Source of the DNA: Klebsormidium nitens
Lineage: Eukaryota > Streptophyta > Klebsormidiophyceae > Klebsormidiales > Klebsormidiaceae
Assembly (NCBI GenBank): GCA_000708835.1
Contig: DF236961.1
Span: forward strand, 372,001 to 436,000
Length of the DNA: 64,000 nt
Direction: 5' to 3'
Shown here piece by piece: positions 46,891 through 59,302 of this stretch; position 1 is the first letter of the stretch, and the number at the start of each line of letters is the position of its first letter. The notes under the pieces were generated by a model that was given only the letters and a program-made list of their open reading frames with translations, was not told the origin of the DNA and searched no databases. Made by a program: the position numbers and the translations under genes.

Positions 46891-49800
46891 ATGAGGTGAG
46901 CGCTCTATGCCCTTCCTTGCGTTCGGTGCCAGAGAGGGCTAATTGACATTGTCAGGCATTGATGTCGAGGTCATAAGATGTCTCGCCGTTATGATGTTCT
47001 AGGCTGAACTGCATCCAATAAAAAGACGTGATCATTTGTCTCTCTCCATTGCGCTTTGGAGCATTCTTAAGGCACTCCCTCCATCCAGACCTTTGATGCT
47101 CCTCTATCCCTGCATGCAGCTCGAAGGAGAGACCCACGCTTGGGTAAGTGCTCAGTCTCTGACCTTGTATGTGCATTTCCCATCTTTTAGGCCTTACCAT
47201 AGATATGTTGTAGCTAGTTGTCTAGAATGCAGTCACGTTGTTGAATGGCAACAAGCCTGTTCTTAATAGCAAAGATACTCAAAACAGTAAGTGCGCATTT
47301 AGTACTCTGCTTCTTTTGACGACCACTCTTGCTTGACTCGGCTCTTGCAGTGGCGCGCGGATCAAGACCCGCAAGCGGAACATCGCAGTTCCGAATGACC
47401 CCTCTGGGTTTGCGGACAATGTCATTCAGTTCTTTAGGGACAAGGACGGTGACTTGGTGAGTTTGCGGGACGGCTGCTCATTTTGTGGACCCATGGTTTT
47501 GAGTGGACATTGTTGTTGATTGCAAGCATGGGCGACTCGCAGAATGTGGGTTCTAGGGTTTTGCAATGACCGCAGGACCGCTTGGATAGGTAGTTCTGTC
47601 ATTATTCGCAGAGGGGATGCTCCCCTCCAGCTTACGTCCCACAAACCCTAGAATTGCGTTGTGTCGCAAGTGCATTGTCCTGAGTTCCTCTCTTGCTCGC
47701 CTCCATCTATTAAAAATGCAGACAGATTCAGATAATTTGCTGCAGCAATCCGCTCAACAATCCAATTCCCGCCGCTGAATGCCATGTCTCCTGCAGGACG
47801 CTATCTCGAAGGTGATTGGAGAGGTCGACGACCTTGATTTTTCAAGGTATGGGGACACCTTGTTTGAGGTGATCTTCACGGGGCATGCGCTGCAGCCGGG
47901 GAGTGTGGTGCCGCTTGAAGATGCAAGTGACCAGCCCTGGAATGTGCTAGCGTGCGGTGAGATTCAAGCATCCGAGACCCTTTCATTTCAGTTTAGTGTT
48001 GGTTCATCGTTGGGTTTGGGGGACTCGTGGAATTGGATGGTGTTCCAAATCTAGTCTATTGATCTTTTGTGTTATTTATCCAAAAAGTCCTGATTCTTCA
48101 CTTTCAAGTGGTGTTGCTGTATCCAGAGGTCATAGCCATTCCCAAATACCGCTCTACTGGCTCGGTGCAAACCCTTTAAAAGTTGCAGGTAGTAACATCA
48201 CCAGGTGAGGTGTGCAGCATATCTTTGTCAGAAGAAGATTGTGAAGTCCTTCCTTTCATTTCCAGAAAGAGAGCACCTCAGCCGGTTTTTACTTTTGGCT
48301 TCTCAGCTGGTGGTTGGTGGTCACATAAAGTATGAGCAGCTACGGTCTGCGGCCCCTTGGAGTGACCATTACCATCTGTCCTTGAGTGGGTGTGGTTATC
48401 ACATGGTCAAGGAGCCTGAGTGAGATTTGGAAGTTGTGGCTTGTACTTCTTCCAGACAGATCGCTGGTTGCTGAAGTAAAGTCAAGTTGGGAAGTTTATC
48501 GTAGTAGGACCTCACCTCCATGCTAGCAGAATTGCTATGCTTATCTCTCCTCTCTGCCAATATGTTTCCTCATGTTTCAGGCACCAAAATGGTCCCAGGA
48601 TCGTGTTCATGGGACTCACCTAGTAGCACCCTTTTCTTCTCAAGCCAGATGGACTGAAGATGGCGCACCCCTCTCCTCACGAGTCCGCGCATTGAGCAAC
48701 GTACCCTTTCACCAAGCATGACTGAGAGTACTGAGAGTACCTGTGAGATGCAGAGATCTTACGCCAGTTTTCCGAATTGCAGAGCCAACCAAGTCGGGCA
48801 TCTTGGTGTACGTAAGCTTTGTGCAGAAGCTGATCCGGCGGCGGCCATTCCTGATCAAGAACCTGGAGAACAACCTCCAGAGGCTGCTGCAGTCGCTGGA
48901 GCACTATGGCCCGGAAGACCGCAAGAAGCTCGCCGTCTTCACGGCACTCACCTTCTCGCAGAAGCTGGGGGTGAGCACTCGTTTACACTCCCCGCCCCTC
49001 CCTTTTCAGAGAATCTTGTATGCTGACCGTTTCACACCTAATTGCGCTTCTGGGCGCTGGGGCTCAATTTCAAGCCTTTTGGCTGCAGTGTTGCTGTCAG
49101 TACCTCTTTCATGGAGAAATAGAGCAGCTGACGCCAGAGACTATCTTCGAGGGCCTTGAGAAAGGTTATCGAAGAAGTGCTGGTAACAAGCTGGTGCCAG
49201 TACAGTTGTATACATGCTGAACTTCTCCCTGTCTGCCGGTGTCGATCTGAGGGCCTTGAACAGGTTTTGAAAGATTGTTGGAATCAAGCTGGTGCCAGTG
49301 CCAACTTTATGAATGATTGGACAAACGCAGCCACTTTCAAACTTGGTTTACTAGTCTTATCTCTTCTAAGCAAGTCGCTCCCCCGTTGTTTGCAGCTGCC
49401 TCCAGAGACCATCTTCGAGGGCCTGCTCAAGGATGCCATCGTGCAGAAGGGGACCGTGCTGTCCTTCCTCACCGAGTTCTGCAAGGAGTACCTGGCGGAC
49501 AACAAGTTTGAGGAGCTGGTCAGCCTGCTCAAGCGGGCCAAGGTGAGCGCGTGCAGAGATTCACGTTCCTTTCTTTCTTGATTACAGAACATTGTTTGTG
49601 GAGCAGAATCAAGTGTAAAGGAAAAAGATCAGGTAAGAGGAGCTGATTTGAAAGCAAGTTCAGTTTGGAGAGACTGGCTTATGAGATATGGTCAGCAGCC
49701 TGCTCGGTTGTGACAAGGTGAGCGCTGCGCGAAGGACCAGATTGCTCCTTTTCCATGTGGGAAAGTTGGAAGTTTCTGAGGATGTAGCAAGGGACCGTTT

Positions 49801-52800
49801 GAGAAGGAGAAAGAAGAAAGCGCTTTAGTAGTTGGTCAGCAGGCCAAGATGAACGTTTGCGCAGAGGGTCAGCAAGGCAACTTGTTTGCGGGCAAGTCAG
49901 AATTTTGGGACGCCGAGTTTGACCTACTGGGAAGGAGTTGAATGTCGAAATGCATGATTGTGGTGAGCTTTGGAGGGTCTGCCTTTCCTTTGGATTAGCC
50001 CGTTCCTTTCGAAGCTTCTACGTGGAAGTGTTCACGAACTCATAAATGGCAGTCGGCCCAGTCTTCACCCTCCGTAAATTATTCTGGTCGCTGTCTTCTG
50101 CATACCAGTTGCATATGATGCAAGTTCCGGCAGAAATCTGCAACGGGCCAGCGGTTCCGTCAGGTGCCATTTGATTCATCGAGCCTTCCTTGACAATCAG
50201 GATAGTTGAACAAAGTCGACGAGACTTAGAAGGGGATGTCGGAGGGAATCGCGGACGGGCGTATGTGTGAGGTTTTGGACGAAGTTCAGGTGTCCTGAAA
50301 GAGTCTCTCTCTCATTCCGTCTCACAGGTGGACGACCGGTTGCTGGAGTTCTTCCCCATGCAGAAGCGGACTGTGGAAGCGTTCAACGACCACTTCCACA
50401 AGGCCGGCCTGGTAAGCAGGACCGGCTTGTAGAAATCACTTCATGTTAAATTGCATCGGATTGTAGGCTCTGAAGTTCACCTCCGATCCCGTCCTACTCA
50501 CTGTCTGCTTCAATCACTCTCAATTCACTGAAGAGTTTTTGGTTCTATCACCCTCACTTTGCTGAAGTGGTTCTGCTTCCATCACTTTCGCTATCCTGAT
50601 GTTTTCCGGAAAAGCGATGCCCTGCTTCTTGCAAACGGTGATGTCTGCGGGCAAATGCATTGTTACTTAATATGTTTGAGACCCATCATCTTAGAGACAA
50701 CCAAGAGTAACGAGGTACGTTCGAAACGGACTGGTTTTGGGTATCCAAACAAAGAGCCGTGTTTGCTGCTTCAGGACGTCCTGGTCGAGTACAACAACAA
50801 GAAGGTGTTTGACATCAAGCTGAGGGAGCTCAAGGCCACCGTGACGACAATGATCAGGTTCGCGCCCTTCGTACCACCGGTTCAGTCGCTTCGCATTTCC
50901 GCTGATTGTCTTAGAGATTGTCCACTCGCTGACTGAGAGTTTCGTGGTCCGTGCCATAGTCTGTTCTGCTTGACGAACTTTGTTGGTCCGCGACGTGAAC
51001 GTGATGGTTGTGACCGTTTCGCTTCAGGTCACCATTTGACCTGAGCCCCCAAACACACGTCTGCGACTGTCTGTGATGCTTGACAGAGCTTTGGCTCCTT
51101 GACATGTTCTCTGCTGAAGGATGGGTTTTGATGGCCTTCACAAGCTGCTGAAACGGCCCTCGTTGGGATAAGAAAAGAATGTCGGATGTCTGCTGACGTT
51201 ATCCTGACGCGCTCGTGTGGCAAGGCGGTTCCCGATGATGACGTAGTTGCATCTGCGGAGAGCTCGCAAATTTTTTGGGAACAGACAGCATTTGTCTGAG
51301 GCACGATGTCTGAAAATCTTCTGACGTCATGCTGACGCTTTTCTGCAGCGAGGAGGCCCCCGTGGACGACGTCATTGCGTTTGCCAAGAAGGAGAAGAAG
51401 GACTCGAGCCTGCCCGAGGTGGACGTGCTGCTGGACCTGTGGGACGCCATGATGGACGCCGTGCAGTGGAGCGGCAAGAACCAGCAGCAAAACACCAACC
51501 TCGCGCTCCGCCAGGTAGGTTCGGGTTTTATGTCTTATTTTGTACCTTTCGGATGCGTTCCTCTCGTATTCCTTCTTTTTTGCTCCGTTGGTGCTCTGCT
51601 GAGAGTTTCTCTTGAACTAAAAACCGGCAGCAAAAAGCGAACCTGACAGCGAACCTGACGCTTCGCCAGGCATTACTGGGTCGATGTGCTGCTTTGCTAT
51701 GCGAGTCTCGTTCTTGATTTTGCCCTTAAACGCTTTGGCGGTTCTGCTAGATGTCTCGTGCTTTTATCCGCATTTTTCACGGCTCCCTATGAGGGGCGTA
51801 CATACTTTGAAAAGCCCCTCGAGAGAGAGGATGAGTTGCGCGTTCTTTGCGTTTGATTCTTGCTTCAATGAGGAGACCGTCAGCAACGTCAGGTAGGGTC
51901 CCTTTTTGCACGTTCCCCTCTGGTTTTCGAATGACCTTCCCCGTTGGTGCAACCTGGGTATTCGTGGGGTACGATTGGTCTGTTTCCACAGATGGCCGTT
52001 TCAGTTTCACGCTGTTCCCGTCGGTGTGTCAGATGAGTCAAGAATCTTAAGAAGAATACCAACCTTGCGTTGCGGCAGGCGGCGTCGCTCTTCCTTTGGT
52101 TTTCAACTTGCTTGGGACTCGAGAAAGTCGCTTTCACGTCAGATTTGTCTTCTTACTCGCTTGTCATCCCGGGTCCATCCTTTCCCATGCTAGGAGAAGG
52201 GATGGGGCCAAGCTCCTGTGTGCTTTCTCCACCCCCTTGCTGGACGTCGATCTGACGCCTTGGCCCTCTCTACTTGTCACGAGTTTCCCCTCACCCCTTG
52301 TTCGTTTGTTGCCGCGCCAGGTGAGGGGTGGGACAAGCTCCTGGGTGCTTCGTCCACCGCTCACATCATATTCTCCCTCTGCTTGTCATGGGCTTATCCT
52401 CATCCCCTTTCTGATCGTTGCTGTGCCAGGTGAAGGGACGGGGCAAGCTCCTGGGCGCTTTCTCCACCACGAGCAAGGCGGAGTTTGCGCTCATCTACAA
52501 GGTCCAGGCCTGCTGCTACGAGGACGCCAAGCTCATGAAGCTCTTTGCCGAGGTGGGGCGGTTCACCTTATCCGGAGGAGATGTTTTTGTTTTTCCCTTC
52601 TCGTGATTGGTTCTGTCGTAGAGACGGATTTACGATGCTGTGACGCGCCAAGCTCATGAAGCTCTTCGCCGAGGTGGCTGCGGCTCACCTTGTTCTCAGG
52701 ACGCCTGTAGCCTTCTTTAGTTTCCGTTTTCTAATTTGTTCTGTTCCAACGATGAGTCACGCTGCTATGAGGACGCCAAGCTCACGAAGCTCTTCGCTGA

Positions 52801-53441
52801 AGCGGGGCTGCTCACGTAGAATCTCAAAAAACGCGTTTTCCTTTTCTCAAGTCAAGCTGATCAATAGAGGGACCATGGTGCCGTTAGGCAAACCAAGCTT
52901 AGGAGCTTATCCCCGAAATAGGCTGCTCACCTACGCTTTCAGCCCTTTCGGAGGGAGGTACTGTCCATTTTTCTGCGTTTCTTCACTTTGTGGGAGAAAT
53001 CATTGGGGTTCTGGGAGAAGTACTGCTGACAAGCGCTGATATCCGGTGGAGGTCGACGAGCGTTCAATAAGCAGATGTTTGGTCGTTGTCCGCTGGAGCT
53101 CATAGCTTCTGGCAGCTTCTTTTGTGTTAAAAGGCATTGTGTTGATGTCTCGGTCCTGCAAAGTTCAAAAACCATTCGCCTTTGCAATAGTGCATACTCT
53201 TGACGACCTGGGCTTCCCTACATCAAGCTTGTGGTTCACCGAGACTGTTTTTTAACTGGACCTGATTCACTTTCCTTTGCAGATTGTGCGTATCCTGTAC
53301 GACTTGGACGTGCTGGGCGAGGACACCATCTTGACCTGGTATCGCAAGGGGACTAACCCCAAGGGCAGGCAGGTGTTTGTGAAGGCCCTGGAGCCGTTTG
53401 TCAAGTGGCTGGAGGAAGCCGAGGAGGAAGACGACGAGTAA
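46891..53441 (+). CDS. BZW: eIF5-mimic protein (5MP / BZW, W2 domain)
   Basis: Ten exons: 46891-46895, 47351-47456, 47797-47956, 48783-48970, 49396-49542, 50328-50411, 50775-50857, 51349-51514, 52430-52552 and 53283-53441. All phases agree, giving 406 aa, the usual length. The N-terminus reads MSGARIKTRKRNIAVPNDP; plant homologues also carry RIKTRKRNIA here. The first coding exon holds only ATG AG, and the phase fits exactly. Further blocks are DLDFSRYGDTLFEVIFTG, PFLIKNLENNLQRLL, the MIF4G/HEAT-like middle, VDVLLDLWDAMMDAVQW, and the W2 end (ILYDLDVLGEDTILTWY, FVKWLEEAEEEDDE). The acidic-aromatic boxes of the W2 domain bind eIF2 and eIF3, so these proteins compete with eIF5 and tighten start-codon choice. 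The gene has exon echoes in several introns, and its 3' part is duplicated at 61727-64000. Confidence 0.93.
49122..49435 (+). repeat. Three copies of 5MP exon 5 start
   Basis: cagctgcctccagagaccat followed by cttcgagggcctgctcaag (real, 49391 on) is echoed at 49122-49163 (cagctgacgccagagactat) and, more decayed, at 49226-49264 (tctgagggccttgaacag). aagctggtgccagt also repeats between them. Confidence 0.8.
51480..52080 (+). repeat. Echoes of 5MP exon 8 3' end
   Basis: The real end (aacaccaacctcgcgctccg then ccag|gtagg) is echoed at about 51627-51672 (gcgaacctgacgcttcgcca) and 52041-52080 (aataccaaccttgcgttgcg then gcagg). Confidence 0.75.
52189..52812 (+). repeat. Echoes on both sides of 5MP exon 9
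   Basis: The exon start (ggcaagctcctgggcgcttt) is echoed upstream at 52189-52233 and 52311-52360, the second retaining ccag|gtgagggg. The exon end (gccaagctcatgaagctctt then gccgag|gt) is echoed downstream at 52648-52690 and 52768-52812. The exon is flanked by decayed copies of its own two ends. Confidence 0.88.
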
Positions 53442-55976
53442 ATGTATCGAATTTGCCGTGACGATGCTCGATGCTGTTTTGTTTTCGACCGAAGGGGTTT
53501 TGAGCTGTATCGCTTATATTTCATGAAGTCCAAAGAGCTATATAAGGTGCAATATGAGGTGCACTGCGCTCTAACAGAAATCGGGCCGTCTGCATCTTCC
53601 AGCCACTATTATATGTTTAAGTGACACTTTCTTCGAATGCTCGGAGTTCTACTGTGCGCTAGCTTCCAGCTTGTTGGAAGGCGTTGAGCGCTATCAGCTT
53701 TCATAGGGATATCCTGACTGATATAACCCGAGCAAAGAGTGACCTTGTGCTGGCCATCGACAACCCTGAATTGTATTCGGCGGTTGGCCTGGAATGGCCG
53801 GAGGCGCACACGAATTCAGTCAGGCAATTCCGCCCGGATAATAGCGGATAGCGGATCGATGATAGCGGCCCGGCCATTCTGTCAGGTGATCTGGTATTTA
53901 GTAGTGCATGTAGTCTAGCATGATGGTTGATCGATGGTTTCATACCTACAGTATCATGTGTTGCTATTAAAAGGGGCACTTCTTTAGCTCTAGTGATTAT
54001 GTTCAGGTAGACGATACAGCACCCCGACTTGGCCTATGTACTTGATTTGCCTTTGATATTACTCGGAGAGTGTGGGCCCCTGCCAGACCCCTCCGTCTGC
54101 CCACGCAATCTGTTTTTGCCACTAGCGCTCTCAGATCATGGCGTGGGGCGAGTGGGCCCTAGCCAACCCCTCTCCACGCCCATCTCGTCTGCCTCATCTG
54201 TAAGTACATCCGCACAAATATATATGTTGTGTGTGTTGTCGGTACCTTTTCGACTCCTTCCTTGAGCTAAGATTCCCTAAGCTTTCAAGTACGGGGCATG
54301 AGGTTTTAACGGCCGGCATGATGCGCAGATCATGTATACTGCGTGTGTGTTGCATCCTACTTGGTTTCGCTTATCTTTTTTTCTAGGTACTGTTGCGGCA
54401 ACGCGAGGATATGAACAAAGCTTACTAAGGTTTTGCCATAGGAACAAGCACTATCGAGAAAGAATCATGTGATAAGCTTACGGTACTCGTTCTAAGCCTC
54501 ACTGTCGGAGTCACGCTCGGTAGCTGAGTGAATGACGTTTCTTTAGAAGTTGCAATTAAAACATCATACACACTCAATATGTATGCCATGAGAAGCCTTA
54601 GTATGGCCCATGTGGCTACCGTACGGCGTGTAGAAGAGAACATCATTAGACTTGTAGGTGAGTGCTTTAACTTAGTTAAACGAGAAAATAATTTTGTCAA
54701 TGAGGGTTTAAATTACGAGTCTTTCTACTTCATGTACGCTCTTGCATTTCTAAAGTTCGATCAGATCTGGCCGCTATACTGTTATATCGTAATCAATCAA
54801 CTGGCAAATTGTCTGCCTCCGACACTAACATCATAACTGAATGCAATTAAGTTACACAATGTGCCCAAGCTAGATGCGCGCATGAACGCGGAACTAAAGA
54901 GTAGACGAGACAATGGCCGGCGAATAGCTGCCGCGTTGGGCCATGGCGCATGTATGAGTCGAGTTTGCCAGCATTTGCGGCGCCGAGCTATAAGAGCGGT
55001 TCCACTAGCTCACTTTGCCATAGCTGCTACTGATGTATGCATTGGCATGCGGGCCATGATGCACTTCTTCGCAAATGTCGACTGCGTGCACTTCAAACGG
55101 CAATGACGGCCCGGCCATGGTACGTAAGAAGTTCTAACCAGAACAGACTTCATGTAATTAATAAGAACGTCAGGTATGCAGCCACTGCGTGTGCACTGAG
55201 TGCACCCGCAGCATGTATATGGGCGGGGCGGCCGGCTGCCGGCTGTACTGCTTCATGTGGATCCGATTCTGGTACGTGGCCCGGGCGGCAGTGACGTACG
55301 CACCTTAGTATGTCACGGTCAGCCTGAGTCGAAATCCTTTGTAAGCTTTTGAAAAGTTCGAACGGTCAGTGGCAACAAGTAGATATTTTCCAAAGCTCAT
55401 AAATACATGCTAGACCGCCCTCAAAGGGCGGCGGGGGCTTAACAAGCCTCTTCGGCAGCAAACAGGAGGAAGGTAAGAAAATGGAGTTGCGTGATTCCGG
55501 TCAGGCGTAAAACTTTGCGCTAAGCAGAAATTTTGTCTAAATACTCATACGGGCCTCCTTTTGATTGACATGACAGACAACCATGTGCACCGTTGTACAA
55601 TTCTGACAATTCATGCAATGGTTGAACGCTATGCTCTTGGCCGGATATATACATAGGCCGGCCGCATCCGGGCCTTTTGAGTTCCCGCTTTGGGCTTCAA
55701 TACTTCTAGCTGCCGGACCTCGGACACATTGTAAGAGACCAGGCTTGCTTTGGACACATTATGAGCATCGCACAAGTTTTAGCTTGGAAACGAGGCCAGG
55801 CTCTTAATATCATTATGTAAACGGCCTCGCATGCTGTGTCATACATGAAGGTAGAACTTGACCTCTTCCAAGTTAGGCAGCAGATCGCATGGCATACATA
55901 ACTCGTTGACAGGCGGAGTACTCTGAAAATGGGTATGCAAGCGCAGTTTGAAGGAGCATCAAGGACCAATGGTGGG
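53442..55976. other. Intergenic, no gene seen
   Basis: Short open frames here show no domain, no good splice sites and AT-rich codons. GC-rich patches at 53845-53885 and 55200-55290 resemble transposon debris. Confidence 0.5.
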
Positions 55977-58645
55977 TCACAGTTGACTTTTCTCGTCCGA
56001 TTGGTTCTTACCCTCGTCCAATTCGTTCTTACCCTCGTCTGATTGGCGCTTACCCTCGTCCAATGGGCTCTTACCCTCGTCTGATCTCTTACTCTCTAAG
56101 TGGCTCTCTACTCCTTGGACAATCTTTAAAGCTTGTCCGCGGTTATGATTGGGGATAGCGCATCTTTGGCGGAAGCCGAAAGACTGTTGAAGTACTCTCC
56201 CCAAACCGACTTTCCGCACACCGCCACTGCTATCGAGCTTCACCACGGAATTAAACACAAAAGAACGTACAGAAGGAAGAGCGATCTTCTTAAAATCATC
56301 TCTCCGAACGTGATTTTGGCAGCTTGTTCCGCCTGTTCAGAGAAATCCCTTTAGCGGACTCGAAGCCCTCTTCCACGTTGCAACTGTTGATAGGAAAAGT
56401 ATTCAAATTGGCCAGAGAGTGCTAAGAAGTATTGACCTTGGTTTAGCAAACAACATGTCGAGGCATGCGAACGCTAAACTATACTTGTGAATGTACTTGC
56501 TGACTCGTGAACAGCATAACTCAGGTCAGACTGGGCAAAGGCCACTCAACTGACTCGCAAATTTTCAGATTGCAGCTTAGGGGTGAAGCAAACAACTTCG
56601 GATTGAGAGTTCTTACCATCTCGAATTTAGCTGTCCATCGAGCCTCTGCCTTTGCAAGGTCCCTGCGGGTCGCGGTCTCGTCCATGTCGCCTTGCTTGGT
56701 GCCTTAAAGAAGGAAACATGGGTTTGTCACGAAATGCTCACTTTGCGGTGCGGAACGACCGGATGTGTGATCATTGTCTTCCTTTGAGATAATAAAACCT
56801 GCCGAATGCTGGAAAGCGGAACGTAAAGATACGCCATCAAGGAAGGAGCCACAAGCATGAAACCTTGATTACTCCTCCCTAGGCACAGCTCCCCAACTGC
56901 AATGATGATGAAACCAGCAAACTGCTTGCGCTGCCTTGTGCGCCCAGAATACATTATTATACCCTCTGTACGCACTTACTTATTACACAGAAAACGCCCT
57001 TTTGAATCACTTCCGCAGATTCCGGCCCGTAGCTCACACGGGCATCCTCAATACTCTGAAGGCGACCAGGTACACCGGCCACCTGCTCGGCCCCTCGGAC
57101 CAGTTCCCCCGCTTGCCTGGGGCCTGCCACATCGACCATCTCAACATCCGGAATCACCAGCCGTATCTACAAGACAATATCCAGACCAAGATATTCAGAA
57201 ACAAGACGACTCTGCGATGAAACTTGGAACACGTCACCCAGTGACTGAAAAAAGACATGTGCTCGTCAACGCCATTGACGGCAATAAAGATTGACTCTGC
57301 ATTGAACATGTACATAGACCGCGCATATTCAACATCTAATGGTGCAGCCAACTGATAAACATGCACGCAAAGGTTTGAGGGTTTTTCAATCTGGTCAAAG
57401 GCTCGTTGCAACCTGAAGACACACTGCTTTCGTCTCTGTAAATGCAGAAGACTTGACAAGGTAATGAGCTCTGCAATGATTGATATGATACCCCATGGGA
57501 TGCACTTGCCTCCGCTGTCGTGATGCCCTTCTTCTCCAGACCGGTCAACCAGCGCACATTGCCTAAACCCGACAGCACAAATCCTCTAAGCGTAGCCCAG
57601 AACCAGATGAAGGTCGCCACTGCAGCTGCCGTCATAATCACTGCCATCCATGCCAATGCATATCTCTGAGGTGAAACTAGAGGGGAGTCCGGAGGTACAG
57701 ATACTGCCTGGCTTGCTACCACCTTAGGAGTCTGACTGATCTGGGGGCTGGAAGGGGATGGGCTGTGGGGCAGCTTAGGAAGGGGCAGCCGGATACTCTC
57801 TTTAAAGTGGATGATAGGCTTTTCTCGCGAAATCGAGGGATTCAGGTCCAGTATCTCATCAGGAGGAGTGTTGTTAGACCGTGCAATCGACGAGAGTGTG
57901 TCCCGCCACTGGACTATGTAGAGACCGTGACCAGATGATGAGGCATCCACGTCGTTGCGGTCTTCTGCATCAACATGAAGATGGCTTTTAGTGATCTTTC
58001 AGTGGTCACCTTTGCCATGACAAGAAGATATCCCTTTTTCAGAAGCGTCAGTGACCTCCACGTACCCTTCACGCATGTTCCTATCATTACATAAGACACC
58101 AAAGCCACACGTGCTCGCTCAATCGCTTCTTTTGAGGTGCAGAAGAAGCAATTGCCCCAGACTCCTAAGAACAGCCATAGAAGGGACGATCTCTTAGCAC
58201 CGCTTGTCAAAGCTGACGTTTGCCAGAACTGCTGCTTTTGAAGCAGGCCGCACGGAAGCAGCCCCGGAGTGTAAGACAGAACCAGTCCTAGGCCTTCTGG
58301 TTGAAAGCGAGCCACTTAGACCACCTGTGGGGGCTGCTGCTACTCTCAGTGCCGTCGCTGCCATGTTCAAATTTGGACAGGCTGAATAGGCTTTCTGTGC
58401 GGCTCTCCTTGGTGTACCAACAGTGTTGCGTCCATTGATGCTGCAGTTCAGCGATGCTCCGCGAAGGGTGGGCACCAAGAGGAGGAGTCCGTTTCGTTAT
58501 CTCTCCTCCTGCCAAGTTTTGGGCGCTGCAACGCCTGAGGCTGCAGCGCTGAGCCCTGCCACAAACTCAAACTAGAATCAAGCCTTGATGTGGCGGAAAT
58601 TGGTATGCCATAAGCTGATTCGAATTGTGAGAGGCGTGAGGACAT
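55977..58645 (-). CDS. LysM-domain single-pass membrane protein
   Basis: Minus-strand exons joined with agreeing phase: 57964-57510, 57166-56980, 56702-56617 and 56123-55977 (stop). The first carries a LysM domain (GLYIVQWRDTLSSIARSNN, then EILDLNPSI) that would bind GlcNAc-type sugars, a Pro/Ser linker, and one membrane helix (AWMAVIMTAAAVATFIWFWA). Later exons read GDMDETATRRDLAKAEARWT and a tail of DEGK heptads. The 5' end is unresolved: two ATG-initiated, Ser/Ala/Arg-rich leader candidates begin at 58645 (MSSRLSQFESAYGIP) and 58364 (MAATALRVAAAPTGG); either looks like a transit peptide. The junction after 57510 would use a GC donor (gag|gcaagt); a GT donor 18 bases further on keeps the same frame. 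The LysM-plus-helix core is solid; the ends are tentative. Confidence 0.65.
55986..56090 (-). repeat. 21-bp coding minisatellite (DEGK heptads)
   Basis: Five units of about 21 bp (plus strand ttaccctcgtc[c/t][g/a]at...) encode S/L-D-E-G-K-x-x repeats at the C-terminus of the LysM protein. Confidence 0.85.
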
Positions 58646-59302
58646 TGGCCCAGGTTCATTTCAGCATTGCGGAAGAAGATTTTTTACCGTACCAGCGTTT
58701 GATTTCGTCGGTCAGCGTGCCGAATAATTAGTTTCTAATCGATCTGACATTTCGGCAGAGTATTTTATAATTTTCTGACATTTCGTAAAAGTAGCATTCC
58801 TCTGCCAAATACAACCATTACCAGCCTTTACCGTCCGTACATATTATTCGATCTTTTCGTCATCGAAGAAAAACATATTCCAAAAATGTCGGGCAGCCCA
58901 AATAATTACTTAATTAAAAACGAAATCAAACGCTGGTACGGTACCGTAGTATGTGTGCCGTTGCAGTGACTTCACGGTGCTTCAGCAGTTATCCCGGGGC
59001 ATGTGTGGCGCTGTGAAATGCCACCATGCAGTTGGTCAGGAGCCAATGTCCATCTTGGTGCTTTGAAAGATGTGGTTTAAAGCAGCAGATGCTGCTGATT
59101 TGGAGATGCACAGATGCGGCAGCTTACAGCGAAGCATCTCGCCTAGCAGCACTGGACTCAATGCTGCCTACAACATGCGGCTGCTGCTCAAAAGCAGATC
59201 TGCTGCCCGATAAAAGCCTCAGCATTGCATGTATTTTCTCATTTAGCCCTGTCCAGCTTCCATTCTTGCCAGCAAGCTTCAGCCTTGTTTTGAAGCAATA
59301 CC

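Noticed and set aside
54528-54836. 102-residue plus-strand open frame
   Set aside because: AT-rich codons, no domain and no neighbouring exons; unlike the GC-rich real exons of the window.
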